The position numbers were made by a program, and so were the translations under genes. This document shows positions 1 through 8,331 of a DNA stretch of 19,967 bases, piece after piece (the first letter of the stretch is position 1; the number at the start of each line of letters is the position of its first letter). The stretch is taken from contig JAZULW010000124.1 of assembly GCA_045603285.1 (NCBI GenBank), forward strand, positions 1-19,967, in the 5' to 3' direction. The DNA is from RGIG3009 sp045603285. GTDB lineage: Bacteria; Bacillota; Clostridia; Oscillospirales; Acutalibacteraceae. The notes under the pieces were generated by a model that worked only from the letters and a program-made list of their open reading frames with translations, was not told the origin of the DNA and ran no database searches.

Positions 1-312
1 AACGAACGCCGAAATAATGCCGGCAAACAACGCCAAGGAAACGGCCGCCCATTTTATGTTGGGAACTTTTTCCATAAGAATGTCGGCAAGCATAGCCGGC
101 ATTTTGCTTTCGGTGAACAATGCGACCAATCCCATCGTACCCGCAATCATCATGATCACGTTAAAGTCGATGGAGCCAAGCACTTGGTTGATTGGCAAGA
201 TTCCCGTAACAATGAAAAGAAAACCCGATGCAAGCGCAATGTAAGGACGGTATTTACCGAAGATGAGCATCAATACATAGGTAATTGCAAAAATAACAAG
301 AGCCGGAACCAT
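1..312 (-). CDS. SLC13 / CitM-ArsB-type permease, N-terminal part (cut by window edge)
   Basis: Only the first 104 codons are visible. The reading frame starts at an ATG at 310-312, preceded by an AGGAAG ribosome binding site seven bases upstream, and stays open to base 1. The translation begins MVPALVIFAITYVLMLIFGK and is strongly hydrophobic, with about three membrane segments and short polar loops. The helix-rich layout and the N-terminal pattern (GKYRPYIALASG, then FNVIMMIAGTMG) resemble the ArsB/NhaD and citrate-transporter (CitMHS/SLC13) superfamily of secondary transporters. The substrate cannot be told; organic anions such as citrate or other dicarboxylates, or arsenite or sodium, are all possible. 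The start lies 24 bases after the putP stop, so the two genes are almost certainly co-transcribed. Confident as a membrane transporter, less so for the family. Confidence 0.75.
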   Translation of the reverse strand, partial: MVPALVIFAITYVLMLIFGKYRPYIALASGFLFIVTGILPINQVLGSIDFNVIMMIAGTMGLVALFTESKMPAMLADILMEKVPNIKWAAVSLALFAGIISAFV

Positions 313-336
313 TATGACACTTCCTTTGCTTGTGAA

Positions 337-1896
337 TTACGCACCCGTTTTAACCGCTTCAAAATCTTCTTCGATTTCTTTGGAAGGTGCCGGTGTCAGC
401 AAGGATACCAGCACGATAACGAGCGACGAGAAAATAAACGCAGGTAACAACTCGTAAATACCGAACGCACCGCCGAGTTTAGAAATCACCAATTTCCACA
501 AGAAAACCATGCCCGCACCGCTGACCATACCGGCCACCGCGCCGAGTTGCGTGGTTCTCTTCCAGAACAAGGAGAAGAGCATCAACGGGCCGAAGGTAGC
601 ACCGAAACCGGCCCACGCAAAGGAAACCAATTTGAATATGATGCTTTTTTCATCCAGAGCCAGGAGTACCGCCAAAACCGCGATTACCAGTAATGTGATA
701 CGCGACACGAACATCACCTGTTTGTCGGTTGCTTTTTTCTTGCAAAGGCCTTGGTAGATGTTTTTCGCAAAAGCCGATGCGGCAATCAGCAAGTAAGAAT
801 CGGAAGAGCTGATGGTTGCCGCCAAAATACCAGCCATCACAAAACCGGCCAAAATTGCAGGCAAAGAAGATGTCGCCAAGGTAATGAAAATGTTTTCCGA
901 TGCCGTATCGGTAAGGTGTGCCGTGGGGAACAACTGTCTGCCCACAATGCCAATGAACACTGCCACGGCAAGAGAGATGACCACCCACACCATCGCAATG
1001 CGACGCGACATTTTGAGTTCTTTTTCTTCACGAATGGCCATAAAGCGCAATAACACCTGGGGCATACCGAAGTAACCAAGGCCCCACGCGAGCATCGAAC
1101 AAATTTTGAGCCAACCGTATTCGGCCGCCTGACCAAAAAGGGGTTTTCCCGCTTCTACAATCTGTTCTTTGTTTTCGCCGAGCACGGGGGTTGCAACACC
1201 GAAGAATTCCAGGAAACCGGGAATCTCACGCGCGTTTTCGAACACCGCACCGATACCGCCGGCTTTCACCGTGCTGATGATGACGATAACGGCAAGTGCC
1301 GTAAACATCACGATTCCCTGCATAAAGTCAGACGCGCTTTCCGCCAAAAAACCGCCGAGCAAGGTATACAACAGCACAAACACCGCGCCGAGGATCATCA
1401 TGGCCACATACGGTGCACCAAACAAAGTGGAGAACAATTTACCGCACGTTACAAAACAGCTTGCCGCATATACGGTGAAGAAAATCAGAATGAACAGTGC
1501 CGCCACCGTCATAATGATCTTTTTCTTTTCACGGAAGCGGTTAGAGAAAAATTCCGGCAGCGTAATGGCATTGTTGGCACGCACACTGTAACGGCGCAAC
1601 CGTTTTGACACAAATAACCAGTTCAAATAGGTGCCAAGCGCCAAGCCGATCGCCGTCCACGCGGCATCTGCAAGGCCGCACCAGTAGGCCACACCGGGAA
1701 GCCCCATCAGCAACCAACCACTCATATCGGAAGCTTCCGCACTCATCGCCGTTACCCACGGGCCGAGCGAACGACCACCCAAAAAGTAGTTTTCGGAGTT
1801 TTTGTTGGCGCGTTTGGCAAACAACACCCCAATGACGATAACGGCGGCCATATAAATAACCATCGCTATCAATACCTGAATGGTATTGGAATTCAT
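337..1896 (-). CDS. putP: PutP-type sodium:proline symporter (SSS family)
   Basis: This 519-residue integral membrane protein has the length and hydrophobicity of a 13-TM sodium:solute symporter that imports L-proline with Na+ at the cytoplasmic membrane. The most diagnostic stretch is SAEASDMSGWLLMGLPG (about residues 52-68), which carries the conserved aspartate (D57, equivalent to the Na+-site Asp55 of E. coli PutP). FLGGRSLGPWVTAMSAE just before it and the unwound-helix motif ATISSSDSYLLIAASAFAKN later also match the PutP subfamily. The C terminus is a short charged tail. The ATG at 1894-1896 follows a GAGGG ribosome binding site. The gene has its own promoter at the end of engB and is followed 24 bases later by a second permease, forming a transport unit separate from the protease block. 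Substrate is inferred from subfamily resemblance; pantothenate or other SSS substrates are less likely. Confidence 0.92.
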   Translation of the reverse strand: MNSNTIQVLIAMVIYMAAVIVIGVLFAKRANKNSENYFLGGRSLGPWVTAMSAEASDMSGWLLMGLPGVAYWCGLADAAWTAIGLALGTYLNWLFVSKRLRRYSVRANNAITLPEFFSNRFREKKKIIMTVAALFILIFFTVYAASCFVTCGKLFSTLFGAPYVAMMILGAVFVLLYTLLGGFLAESASDFMQGIVMFTALAVIVIISTVKAGGIGAVFENAREIPGFLEFFGVATPVLGENKEQIVEAGKPLFGQAAEYGWLKICSMLAWGLGYFGMPQVLLRFMAIREEKELKMSRRIAMVWVVISLAVAVFIGIVGRQLFPTAHLTDTASENIFITLATSSLPAILAGFVMAGILAATISSSDSYLLIAASAFAKNIYQGLCKKKATDKQVMFVSRITLLVIAVLAVLLALDEKSIIFKLVSFAWAGFGATFGPLMLFSLFWKRTTQLGAVAGMVSGAGMVFLWKLVISKLGGAFGIYELLPAFIFSSLVIVLVSLLTPAPSKEIEEDFEAVKTGA

Positions 1897-1928
1897 TGCA
1901 CATCCCTCTGTTTCTCAAAATATGTTTT

Positions 1929-1958
1929 ATCGTACCATATACAGCGGTTATCCGTCAA
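1929..1958 (-). promoter_or_regulatory. Sigma-A-type promoter for putP
   Basis: On the minus strand there is TTGACG (1953-1958) and, after 18 bases, TACGAT (1929-1934), with an extended -10 TG dinucleotide (TGG just before TACGAT). The -35 box overlaps the last sense codons of engB. Transcription would start near 1922, about 25 bases before the putP start codon. No clear terminator separates engB from putP, so some readthrough is possible. Judged by consensus match only. Confidence 0.6.
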
Positions 1959-2547
1959 TGGTATTGTTTTCGGCTACTTCCACCAAAATATCGCGAATTT
2001 CTTGTGCGCCTTCACCTGTTACGGCAGAAAACGGCACACATTGTATGCCTTCAAAATCCGCCAATTCGTGTTGCAACGCCGCCATCCGCTTGGTGCGTTC
2101 GGTTTTGCTCAGTTTATCGGCTTTGGTAAGCACAATGATGAAGGGCAATTCGCACTGCACCAAATAATCGATCATTTGCAGATCGTCCGCGGTGGGCGGA
2201 TGGCGCATATCCACCAGTTGCAACACCAAACGCAGATCGCGGTCATCGTCAAAATAATGTTCGATGGTGCGACTGAATCGTTGTTTTTCGGAAGCCGATA
2301 CTTTGGCATAGCCGTATCCGGGCAAATCCACCAACCGCATCGTATCCAGTTTGTAAAAGTTGATGGTAGCGGTTTTGCCGGGAGTAGCGCTGGTGCGCGC
2401 TAAGTTTTTACGGTTGAGCAATTTATTGATGAGCGACGATTTGCCGACGTTGGAACGCCCCGAAAACGCGATTTCCGGTAAGGTGGACGGTATCAATTGA
2501 CCGCTGACACCGGCAGACGTTTCGTAAACAGCCGATTCAATCTTCAT
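1948..2547 (-). CDS. engB: Ribosome assembly GTPase EngB/YsxC
   Basis: A 199-residue TrmE-Era-EngA-EngB-type GTPase, called YsxC in Bacillus and YihA in E. coli, needed for late assembly of the 50S subunit. All G motifs are visible: G1 GRSNVGKSS (30-38), the switch I TPGKT (55-59), G3 DLPGYGYAKV (from 74), G4 TKAD (141-144) and G5 SAVTGEG (from 174). The size is typical. A GTG lies three codons upstream, at 2556, but the AAAGGGTGAGG ribosome binding site is well placed for the ATG at 2545-2547 and too close for the GTG, so I use the ATG. The gene begins 15 bases after the lon stop codon. The lon-engB order is the conserved Firmicutes arrangement, and the two are surely one transcript. Confidence 0.96.
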   Translation of the reverse strand: MKIESAVYETSAGVSGQLIPSTLPEIAFSGRSNVGKSSLINKLLNRKNLARTSATPGKTATINFYKLDTMRLVDLPGYGYAKVSASEKQRFSRTIEHYFDDDRDLRLVLQLVDMRHPPTADDLQMIDYLVQCELPFIIVLTKADKLSKTERTKRMAALQHELADFEGIQCVPFSAVTGEGAQEIRDILVEVAENNTIDG

Positions 2548-2562
2548 CTTCCTCACCCTTTC

Positions 2563-4893
2563 TCATTGCAGAACCAGTGCGGTTTCTACCACGGTATCCA
2601 CCGTTTTGGCGGTAACAAACCTCACCTTTTTCTTCACAACCTCATCCACTTCGGCAAGGTCAGGTTCATTGTCTTTCGGGATGACCACGGTGGTCATATG
2701 ATGGCGGTAAGCAGCCATCGTCTTTTCTTTCAAGCCGCCAATGGGCAGCACTTTACCGCGCAACGAAATTTCGCCTGTCATGGCCACGTCGTGCCGCACG
2801 GGAATGCCCGTCAAGGCAGAAATCATAGCCGTTGCCATTGTCACACCTGCTGACGGCCCGTCCTTAGGAACGGCACCCTCGGGTACGTGAATGTGAATAT
2901 CTTTGGTTTTGTAAAAATCTTTGTCAATGTTCCAACGGTCGGTACGCGATCGAACGTAGCTAATGGCGGTGCGCGCGGATTCTTTCATCACGTCACCAAG
3001 CGACCCCGTCAATTCAATTTTTCCGTTACCATCAAGTACCGCTACCTCAATGGGCATCGTTTCGCCGCCCACCGCTGTCCAAGCCAAGCCGTTCACCACA
3101 CCCACTTCGTCCATACGGTCGACTTTGTCTTCTTTGAATTTGCGTGGTCCGAGATAGTGTTCCAAATTTTTGGCCGTAACCGACACGCTTTCTGCCGCGC
3201 CGCCCACAATGGCCTGAGCCGTTTTGCGACACACGGTGGCGATCGAGCGCTGCAAGTTGCGGACGCCGCCTTCACGCGTATAACCATCAATCATCAAGCG
3301 CAATGCATCCGCCGTGATTTTGAGTTGCGAAGCCGAAAGCCCGTTTTCCGCCAACTGCTTTTTCACCAAATGGCGGCGCGCAATGTGGTATTTTTCTTCT
3401 GCCGTATAACTCGAAAGCATAATCACATCCATACGGTCATACAACGGGGCAGGGATTTCGTCTGCATTGTTGGCCGTGGTGATGAACAACACTTGCGACA
3501 AGTCAACGGGCACTTCCACATAGTGGTCCACAAAGGCTTTGTTTTGTTCGGTATCCAACACTTCCAGTAGTGCCGACGACGGATCGCCGTTGTAGCTGTG
3601 GCTGAGTTTATCCACCTCGTCCAGCAGCACAAGCGGATTCATCGTTTTCGCTTTGGTGATCGCGTTCACAATGCGCCCCGGCATGGAGCCGATGTACGTT
3701 TTGCGGTGGCCGCGAATTTCCGATTCATCTTTGACACCGCCAAGCGAAACACGAACATAGGACCGGCCGAGTGCCTCGGCAATCGATTTGGCAATGGAAG
3801 TTTTGCCCACACCGGGAGGGCCAACCAGACAAACAACCTGTCCTTTTGCACCTTCCGTAAGGCACCGAACCGCGAGCAGTTCCAAAATGCGTTCTTTCAC
3901 CTTTTGCAAACCGTAGTGGTCACGTTCGAGGATTTTGCGCGCGCGTTCCAAATCGAGCGTTTCCTCGGAATAGGTGTTCCACGGAATTTCAAGGCAAATA
4001 TCCAAATAGTTACGCGTGACCGTTGCCTCGTGTGAACCAAAGGGCATTTTGGAAAGACGGTCACACTCTTTCAGGAGTTTTTCTTCTGTTTCATTTGGTA
4101 ACGACAACGCACGGATTTTGCCTCGCAACTCCTCCGCTTCTTCCAGCGGGGAGTCGTTTTCGCCAAGTTCATCGGCAATGGCTTTCATTTGCTCGTGCAA
4201 ATAGTAGTCGCGTTGATTTTTATCCATTGCCCGCTGCACTTGTTGCTCAATGCCGCGCTCCAACTGCAACACGGCGGTCTCATCTGCCAACATGGTGAGC
4301 AGCCGCTCCATGCGGTCCGCCATATCCAGCGTTTCCAGCAGCGTTTGTTTTTCTTCCGCCGGTGCCGGCAAAGAAGCGGTCACACGGTCTGCCATTTCGC
4401 CTGCACGGCGAAGAGAAAGCACTTGCGCCACGTTATCCGGAGTGTCACCCGATAGGCCTATGTACTGTTCAAATGCCATGCGACATTGCCGCACGTATGC
4501 ACGTTCGAGCAGCGGGTCGATAATGGGACGTTGTAAGCACTCGCGCACTTCTGCTTCAAAATAGGGTTCTTCTTGCAACACGGTGCGAACACGTGCACGA
4601 TACAACCCCTCAACGGCAACGCGGAAGGTATCCGAGGGCATTTTCAAAACTTGACGAACGCGTGCCACTACCCCCACGGTATGCAAGTCGTCTGCGGTAG
4701 GGTCTTCCACCGACATATCTTTTTGCGCAACCAAAAACAAGCATTGGTCGTTGTTTACGGCCGCTTCAAGGGCTTTCACCGATTTTTCGCGCGCCACCTC
4801 AAACTGCAAGGTGGTTTGCGGAAAGGCGACCAGCCCGCGTAAGGCTAGCACCGGATAGGTGGTAGCACGCGCGACCTGTTTTTGTACTCCCAT
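2563..4893 (-). CDS. lon: ATP-dependent protease Lon (LonA)
   Basis: A 776-residue LonA, the homohexameric cytosolic AAA+ serine protease that degrades misfolded and regulatory proteins. In order it shows an N-terminal LAN substrate-recognition domain starting at YPVLALRGLVAFPQ, a coiled-coil middle, Walker A GPPGVGKT (358-365), Walker B LLDEVD (423-428), and a C-terminal protease domain with the Ser-Lys dyad: S681 in PKDGPSAGVTM and K724 in GGLKEKTM. The open frame extends 60 codons further upstream, to 5073, but that part has no Lon similarity and runs across the clpX terminator and into clpX. The ATG at 4891-4893 has an AGGAGAA ribosome binding site and gives the family's usual N terminus, so it is the start. 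The gene is separated from clpX by a 10-bp terminator hairpin and followed 15 bases later by engB. Confidence 0.97.
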   Translation of the reverse strand: MGVQKQVARATTYPVLALRGLVAFPQTTLQFEVAREKSVKALEAAVNNDQCLFLVAQKDMSVEDPTADDLHTVGVVARVRQVLKMPSDTFRVAVEGLYRARVRTVLQEEPYFEAEVRECLQRPIIDPLLERAYVRQCRMAFEQYIGLSGDTPDNVAQVLSLRRAGEMADRVTASLPAPAEEKQTLLETLDMADRMERLLTMLADETAVLQLERGIEQQVQRAMDKNQRDYYLHEQMKAIADELGENDSPLEEAEELRGKIRALSLPNETEEKLLKECDRLSKMPFGSHEATVTRNYLDICLEIPWNTYSEETLDLERARKILERDHYGLQKVKERILELLAVRCLTEGAKGQVVCLVGPPGVGKTSIAKSIAEALGRSYVRVSLGGVKDESEIRGHRKTYIGSMPGRIVNAITKAKTMNPLVLLDEVDKLSHSYNGDPSSALLEVLDTEQNKAFVDHYVEVPVDLSQVLFITTANNADEIPAPLYDRMDVIMLSSYTAEEKYHIARRHLVKKQLAENGLSASQLKITADALRLMIDGYTREGGVRNLQRSIATVCRKTAQAIVGGAAESVSVTAKNLEHYLGPRKFKEDKVDRMDEVGVVNGLAWTAVGGETMPIEVAVLDGNGKIELTGSLGDVMKESARTAISYVRSRTDRWNIDKDFYKTKDIHIHVPEGAVPKDGPSAGVTMATAMISALTGIPVRHDVAMTGEISLRGKVLPIGGLKEKTMAAYRHHMTTVVIPKDNEPDLAEVDEVVKKKVRFVTAKTVDTVVETALVLQ

Positions 4894-4923
4894 AGTAGGT
4901 TCTCCTATGCTAAACAGAATAAA

Positions 4924-4958
4924 ATAACGAAAAGTCAGCAGGCAAAACGCCTGCTGAC
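4924..4958 (-). terminator. Intercistronic rho-independent terminator between clpX and lon
   Basis: A perfect 10-bp inverted repeat, GTCAGCAGGC (4934-4943) and GCCTGCTGAC (4949-4958), is separated by a 5-base loop. On the minus strand the hairpin is followed by TTTTCGTTATTTT, a T-rich tail. It starts five bases after the clpX stop codon. It should end or attenuate transcription after clpX, so lon-engB would depend on readthrough or on a promoter that I cannot pick out confidently. Confidence 0.8.
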
Positions 4959-4963
4959 GAAAA

Positions 4964-6268
4964 TTAGGCAGTTGCCTTATGGCGATGGGCGGGTTTTTTG
5001 CCGGGCGTTTTGATTCGCATCGGCTTTTTATCGGGATCACGAATGATCTCCGGCTGAGCCCCTTCCTCCACACAGTTTTTGTGAATGATCACTTTTTGCA
5101 CCGTATAATCGGTGGGCAAGTCGAACATCAGGCGGGTTAACAATTCTTCCATCACCGAACGAAGACCGCGCGCACCGGTGTTGCGTTTGAGCGTTTTTTC
5201 CGCAATGGCACGCAACGCATCCTCGTCAAACGCGAGTTCTACCCCATCCATACCGAGCAAACTGGTGTATTGTTTGAGCAACGCATTTTTCGGCGTACTC
5301 AAGATTTTCACCAATGCCTCCGCATCCAGCGGTTGCAATGCCGTTATGACGGGCATACGACCTACCAGCTCAGGAATAAGGCCGAACTTAATCAGGTCGT
5401 GCGGAACAACTTGACGGTACATTTCGCCTTGTTCAAAGGCTTTTTTGGACTTGACTTCGTTGCCAAAGCCGAGAGCCCCTGAAGAAGTGCGTTTTTCGAC
5501 AATTTTTTCAATGCCGTCAAACGCACCGCCAAGAATAAACAAGATGTTACTGGTATCCACTTGAATGAATTCTTGTTGGGGATGTTTGCGGCCGCCGCCG
5601 GGAGGAACGTTGGACACCGTGCCTTCCAAAATCTTAAGCAGGGCCTGTTGCACACCTTCCCCGCTCACGTCGCGCGTGATGGAGTGGTTTTCGCTGCGGC
5701 GGGCGATCTTGTCAATTTCATCGACGTAAATGATACCGCGCTCGGCGCGTTCGACGTTGCCGTCCGCCGCTTGCAACAAGCGAAGCAAAATGTTCTCCAC
5801 GTCTTCACCGACGTAGCCTGCTTCGGTAAGCGTGGTGGCATCGGCAATGGCAAAGGGCACGTTCAACGTTTTGGCCAACGTTTGCGCCAACGCGGTTTTA
5901 CCCACACCGGTGGGGCCGAGCAACAACACATTGCTTTTGCCCAGTTCCACGTCCGTTTCATTGTGCATAAAAATGCGTTTGTAGTGGTTGTAAACAGCAA
6001 CGGACAAGGCAATTTTGGCATCGTCTTGCCCGATGACATACTCATCCAATGCCGCTTTGATCTCGTGCGGTGTGGGCAACGTGAACGAGTCTTCCGTTAC
6101 GCTGCGACGGCGGGCAGAAGGCTCGCCCCCCACCAAGATCTCGCTGCACAGTTCAATACACTCATTGCAGATGTAAACGCCGGGGCCGGCCACCAAACGA
6201 TACACTTCGTCTTGTGCCTTGCCGCAAAAAGAACAGCATATGGTGCGCTCTTCATCGTTTATCGACAT
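4964..6268 (-). CDS. clpX: ClpX, ATPase subunit of the ClpXP protease
   Basis: A 434-residue AAA+ unfoldase that recognises substrates, unfolds them and feeds them into ClpP. The N-terminal zinc-binding domain has its four cysteines as C12-x2-C15 and C34-x2-C37. The AAA+ module shows Walker A GPTGVGKT (118-125), the GYVG pore loop (151-154), Walker B DEID (183-186), the RKH pore loop in GGGRKHP (224-230), and the sensor II region GARGLRSVMEE. The ClpP-docking IGF loop is present as LGF (about 266-268), a conservative variant. The C terminus is a basic tail rich in Lys, Arg and His. It starts 28 bases after the clpP stop with an AAAGGAAA ribosome binding site, and is followed by a terminator hairpin. 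Confidence 0.97.
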   Translation of the reverse strand: MSINDEERTICCSFCGKAQDEVYRLVAGPGVYICNECIELCSEILVGGEPSARRRSVTEDSFTLPTPHEIKAALDEYVIGQDDAKIALSVAVYNHYKRIFMHNETDVELGKSNVLLLGPTGVGKTALAQTLAKTLNVPFAIADATTLTEAGYVGEDVENILLRLLQAADGNVERAERGIIYVDEIDKIARRSENHSITRDVSGEGVQQALLKILEGTVSNVPPGGGRKHPQQEFIQVDTSNILFILGGAFDGIEKIVEKRTSSGALGFGNEVKSKKAFEQGEMYRQVVPHDLIKFGLIPELVGRMPVITALQPLDAEALVKILSTPKNALLKQYTSLLGMDGVELAFDEDALRAIAEKTLKRNTGARGLRSVMEELLTRLMFDLPTDYTVQKVIIHKNCVEEGAQPEIIRDPDKKPMRIKTPGKKPAHRHKATA

Positions 6269-6296
6269 AGGGTGTTTCCTTTCTTACAAAAGGGCA

Positions 6297-6881
6297 TTAG
6301 GCCCGTTTTTCGATTACTTTATCGACAATGCCGTAACGAACGGCATCTTCCGCCGTCATCCAATTGTCACGGTCGGTATCGCGCTCGATCACGTCTTTGG
6401 GTTGGCCCGTCATTTCGGCAAGCAAGGTATTCATACGGTTGCGAATGAACAAAATATGCTCTGCTTGAATTTTGATGTCGCTGGCCTGACCTTTGGCACC
6501 GCCGAGGGGTTGATGAATCATAATCTCACTGTTGGGGAGCGCCAAACGTTTGCCTTTGGCACCCGCCGCCAACAAAAACGAACCCATGCTGGCCGCCATA
6601 CCGATGCAGATGGTGGAAACATCGCATTTGATGAATTGCATCGTATCATAGATAGCCATACCGGCAGAAATGGAACCGCCGGGACTGTTGATATACAGAT
6701 GAATATCTTTATCGGGGTCTTGGCCTTCCAGATGCGACAGGTGCGCCACCACGAGCGAAGCCGGCGCGTCGTACACTTCGTCCGACAACATAATGATGCG
6801 GTCGTTCAGCAAACGCGAAAAAATATCGTAACTGCGTTCGCCGCGACTGGTTTGTTCAACAACATACGGGACTAAACTCAT
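6297..6881 (-). CDS. clpP: ClpP, proteolytic subunit of the Clp protease
   Basis: A 194-residue serine peptidase that forms the double-heptamer proteolytic chamber used by ClpX and other Clp ATPases. The catalytic triad is complete: S98 in GMAASMGSFLLA, H123 in MIHQPLGG, and D172 in RDTDRDNW. The N terminus reads VPYVVEQTSRGERSYDIFSR, the normal ClpP start, with the residues around VPYV probably being the processed N terminus. Length is standard. A GGAAAGGAAG ribosome binding site precedes the ATG. The gene lies 45 bases after tig and 28 before clpX, in the tig-clpP-clpX order usual in Clostridia. I see no CtsR-type heptad operator upstream. Confidence 0.98.
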   Translation of the reverse strand: MSLVPYVVEQTSRGERSYDIFSRLLNDRIIMLSDEVYDAPASLVVAHLSHLEGQDPDKDIHLYINSPGGSISAGMAIYDTMQFIKCDVSTICIGMAASMGSFLLAAGAKGKRLALPNSEIMIHQPLGGAKGQASDIKIQAEHILFIRNRMNTLLAEMTGQPKDVIERDTDRDNWMTAEDAVRYGIVDKVIEKRA

Positions 6882-6926
6882 ATCGCTTCTTCCTTTCCAT
6901 CTCTAATATCGGCAATTTTGAAAAAC

Positions 6927-8237
6927 TTAATCGGCTTTTTCGGTTTTCTTTGCTTTGGTGGGTTTCACAGCGCTCGCTTTTACGAGGTCCATGGCTTTGC
7001 TCACCGCGAGGTCAGCCGACAGTTCTTTTTCGGGAATGAAGGATTTGATCTTCTCCACATCCATTTTGTATTGCTCGGCATACTCGGCAAAACGGGCTTC
7101 GATTTCTTCCGCCGTGGGAACGATGTTTTCGAGTTCGACGATCTTTTCAAGCGCCAAGCGCACTTTTACGGTTTTCTCGGCTTGCTCACGGAAACCGCCG
7201 CGGAAACTTTCCATATCCATACCCGTGTATTTCAGGTAGGTTTCAAGGTCAAGGCCTTGGGCTTGCAAACGGTAACCGAAATCGCGAACGCTATCGTCCA
7301 CACGGTTGTTGTACATGGCTTCGGGGATATCGCCCTTCACGTTGTCCACCAACAAGTTGATGATATCGGTTTCAAACGCTTCGTCGGCAGCCGCATCCTT
7401 TTGTTTCTTAAGGTTCGCTTTTACATCGGCTTTTAACTCGTCAAGCGTATCAAACTCGCTGCAATCTTTGGCAAAATCGTCGTTCAGTTCGGGGAGTTCC
7501 TTCACTTTGATTTCGTGCAGTTTGCATTTGAATACCGCGGGTTTGCCGGCAAGTTCGGCAGCGTGATATTCTTCAGGGAACGTGACGTTAACATCAAATT
7601 CCTCTTCCGGCTTTTTGCCGACGATTTGATCTTCAAAACCGGGGATGAATTGGCCGGAACCAAGCACCAGCGAAAAGTTTTCGGATTTGCCGCCTTCAAA
7701 AGCAACATCGTCCACATACCCGTCAAAATCGAACACCACGGTGTCCCCGTTTTGGGCAGCACGATCTTCCACCGTCACCAAACGAGAGTTGCGATCTTGC
7801 ATCTTGGCAAGCTCGGCGTTGATGTCCGCCTCTTTTACGGAAACCGTTTTCTTCGCGGCTTTCAGGCCTTTGTATTCGGTTACTTCGATCTCGGGCTTCA
7901 CGGTGATGACCGCCGTAAATTTCAGGCCGTCTTTTCCCACCGAGGTAACGTCAAAATCAATTTTGTCTTCCACGTATTCGTAGCCGGATTCGGTGATCGC
8001 CTCTTCCAGCGCCGTAGGATAGATCGCGTTGACGGCGTCTTCATAGAACACACCTTCGCCGTAGATCTTCTCGACGTACGCGCGGGGCGCTTTGCCCTTA
8101 CGGAAGCCGGGAACGTTGATTTTGCCGATGTTCTTTTTGTACGCAGCGGCAACGGCTTTTTCAAATTCTTCTGCGCCAACCTCGATCTCCAGTTTTACGC
8201 GGTTGGTTTCGACCTTGTTTGCATTTTTTAATGCCAT
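6927..8237 (-). CDS. tig: Trigger factor (ribosome-associated chaperone and peptidyl-prolyl isomerase)
   Basis: A 436-residue trigger factor that binds next to the ribosome exit tunnel and shields nascent chains. It has the N-terminal ribosome-binding domain with the signature GFRKGKAPR (44-52), an FKBP-type isomerase domain at about 160-245 (from NGDTVVFDFDGYVDD to VFKCKLHEIKVKELPELND), and the long helical C-terminal chaperone arms. An in-frame TTG sits at 8241-8243, but AGGAGG is nine bases from the ATG at 8235-8237 and only three from the TTG, so I use the ATG. The protein ends in a Lys-rich tail (KPTKAKKTEKAD). It is the first gene of the quality-control cluster and has its own extended -10 promoter. 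Confidence 0.97.
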   Translation of the reverse strand: MALKNANKVETNRVKLEIEVGAEEFEKAVAAAYKKNIGKINVPGFRKGKAPRAYVEKIYGEGVFYEDAVNAIYPTALEEAITESGYEYVEDKIDFDVTSVGKDGLKFTAVITVKPEIEVTEYKGLKAAKKTVSVKEADINAELAKMQDRNSRLVTVEDRAAQNGDTVVFDFDGYVDDVAFEGGKSENFSLVLGSGQFIPGFEDQIVGKKPEEEFDVNVTFPEEYHAAELAGKPAVFKCKLHEIKVKELPELNDDFAKDCSEFDTLDELKADVKANLKKQKDAAADEAFETDIINLLVDNVKGDIPEAMYNNRVDDSVRDFGYRLQAQGLDLETYLKYTGMDMESFRGGFREQAEKTVKVRLALEKIVELENIVPTAEEIEARFAEYAEQYKMDVEKIKSFIPEKELSADLAVSKAMDLVKASAVKPTKAKKTEKAD

Positions 8238-8286
8238 GATCAATTGCCTCCTTGGATTTTCTCATCCGATTATTAAAATTCGAATT

Positions 8287-8295
8287 ATTATACCA
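8287..8295 (-). promoter_or_regulatory. Extended -10 promoter of the tig-clpP-clpX cluster
   Basis: The minus strand reads TGGTATAAT: a perfect TATAAT (8287-8292) with the extended -10 TG one base upstream. A -35 box at the right distance is poor (GTAGCA or TAGCAT), which fits promoters that rely on the extended -10. The start would be near 8280, giving a leader of about 43 bases before the tig ATG, which carries a strong AGGAGG site. No riboswitch-sized leader and no HrcA (CIRCE) or CtsR operator is visible. Confidence 0.65.
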
Positions 8296-8331
8296 CACTT
8301 TTCCTGAGAATGCTACTATTATTTTATATTT

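Noticed and set aside
4894..4933. Sigma-A promoter for lon (TTGCCT in the terminator stem with TATTCT)
   Set aside because: Both boxes are weak and their match is no better than expected by chance in an A/T-rich tail.
4894..5073. 60-codon N-terminal extension of Lon
   Set aside because: It would run across the clpX terminator and into clpX; the ATG at 4893 has a good AGGAGAA site and gives the family's normal N terminus.
5561..6448. Plus-strand open frame of 295 codons
   Set aside because: It lies opposite clpX and clpP, both unambiguous; the translation has no family features.
8238..8331. CIRCE (HrcA) or CtsR operator before tig
   Set aside because: No 9-bp inverted repeat with a 9-base spacer and no GGTCAAA-type heptads were found.
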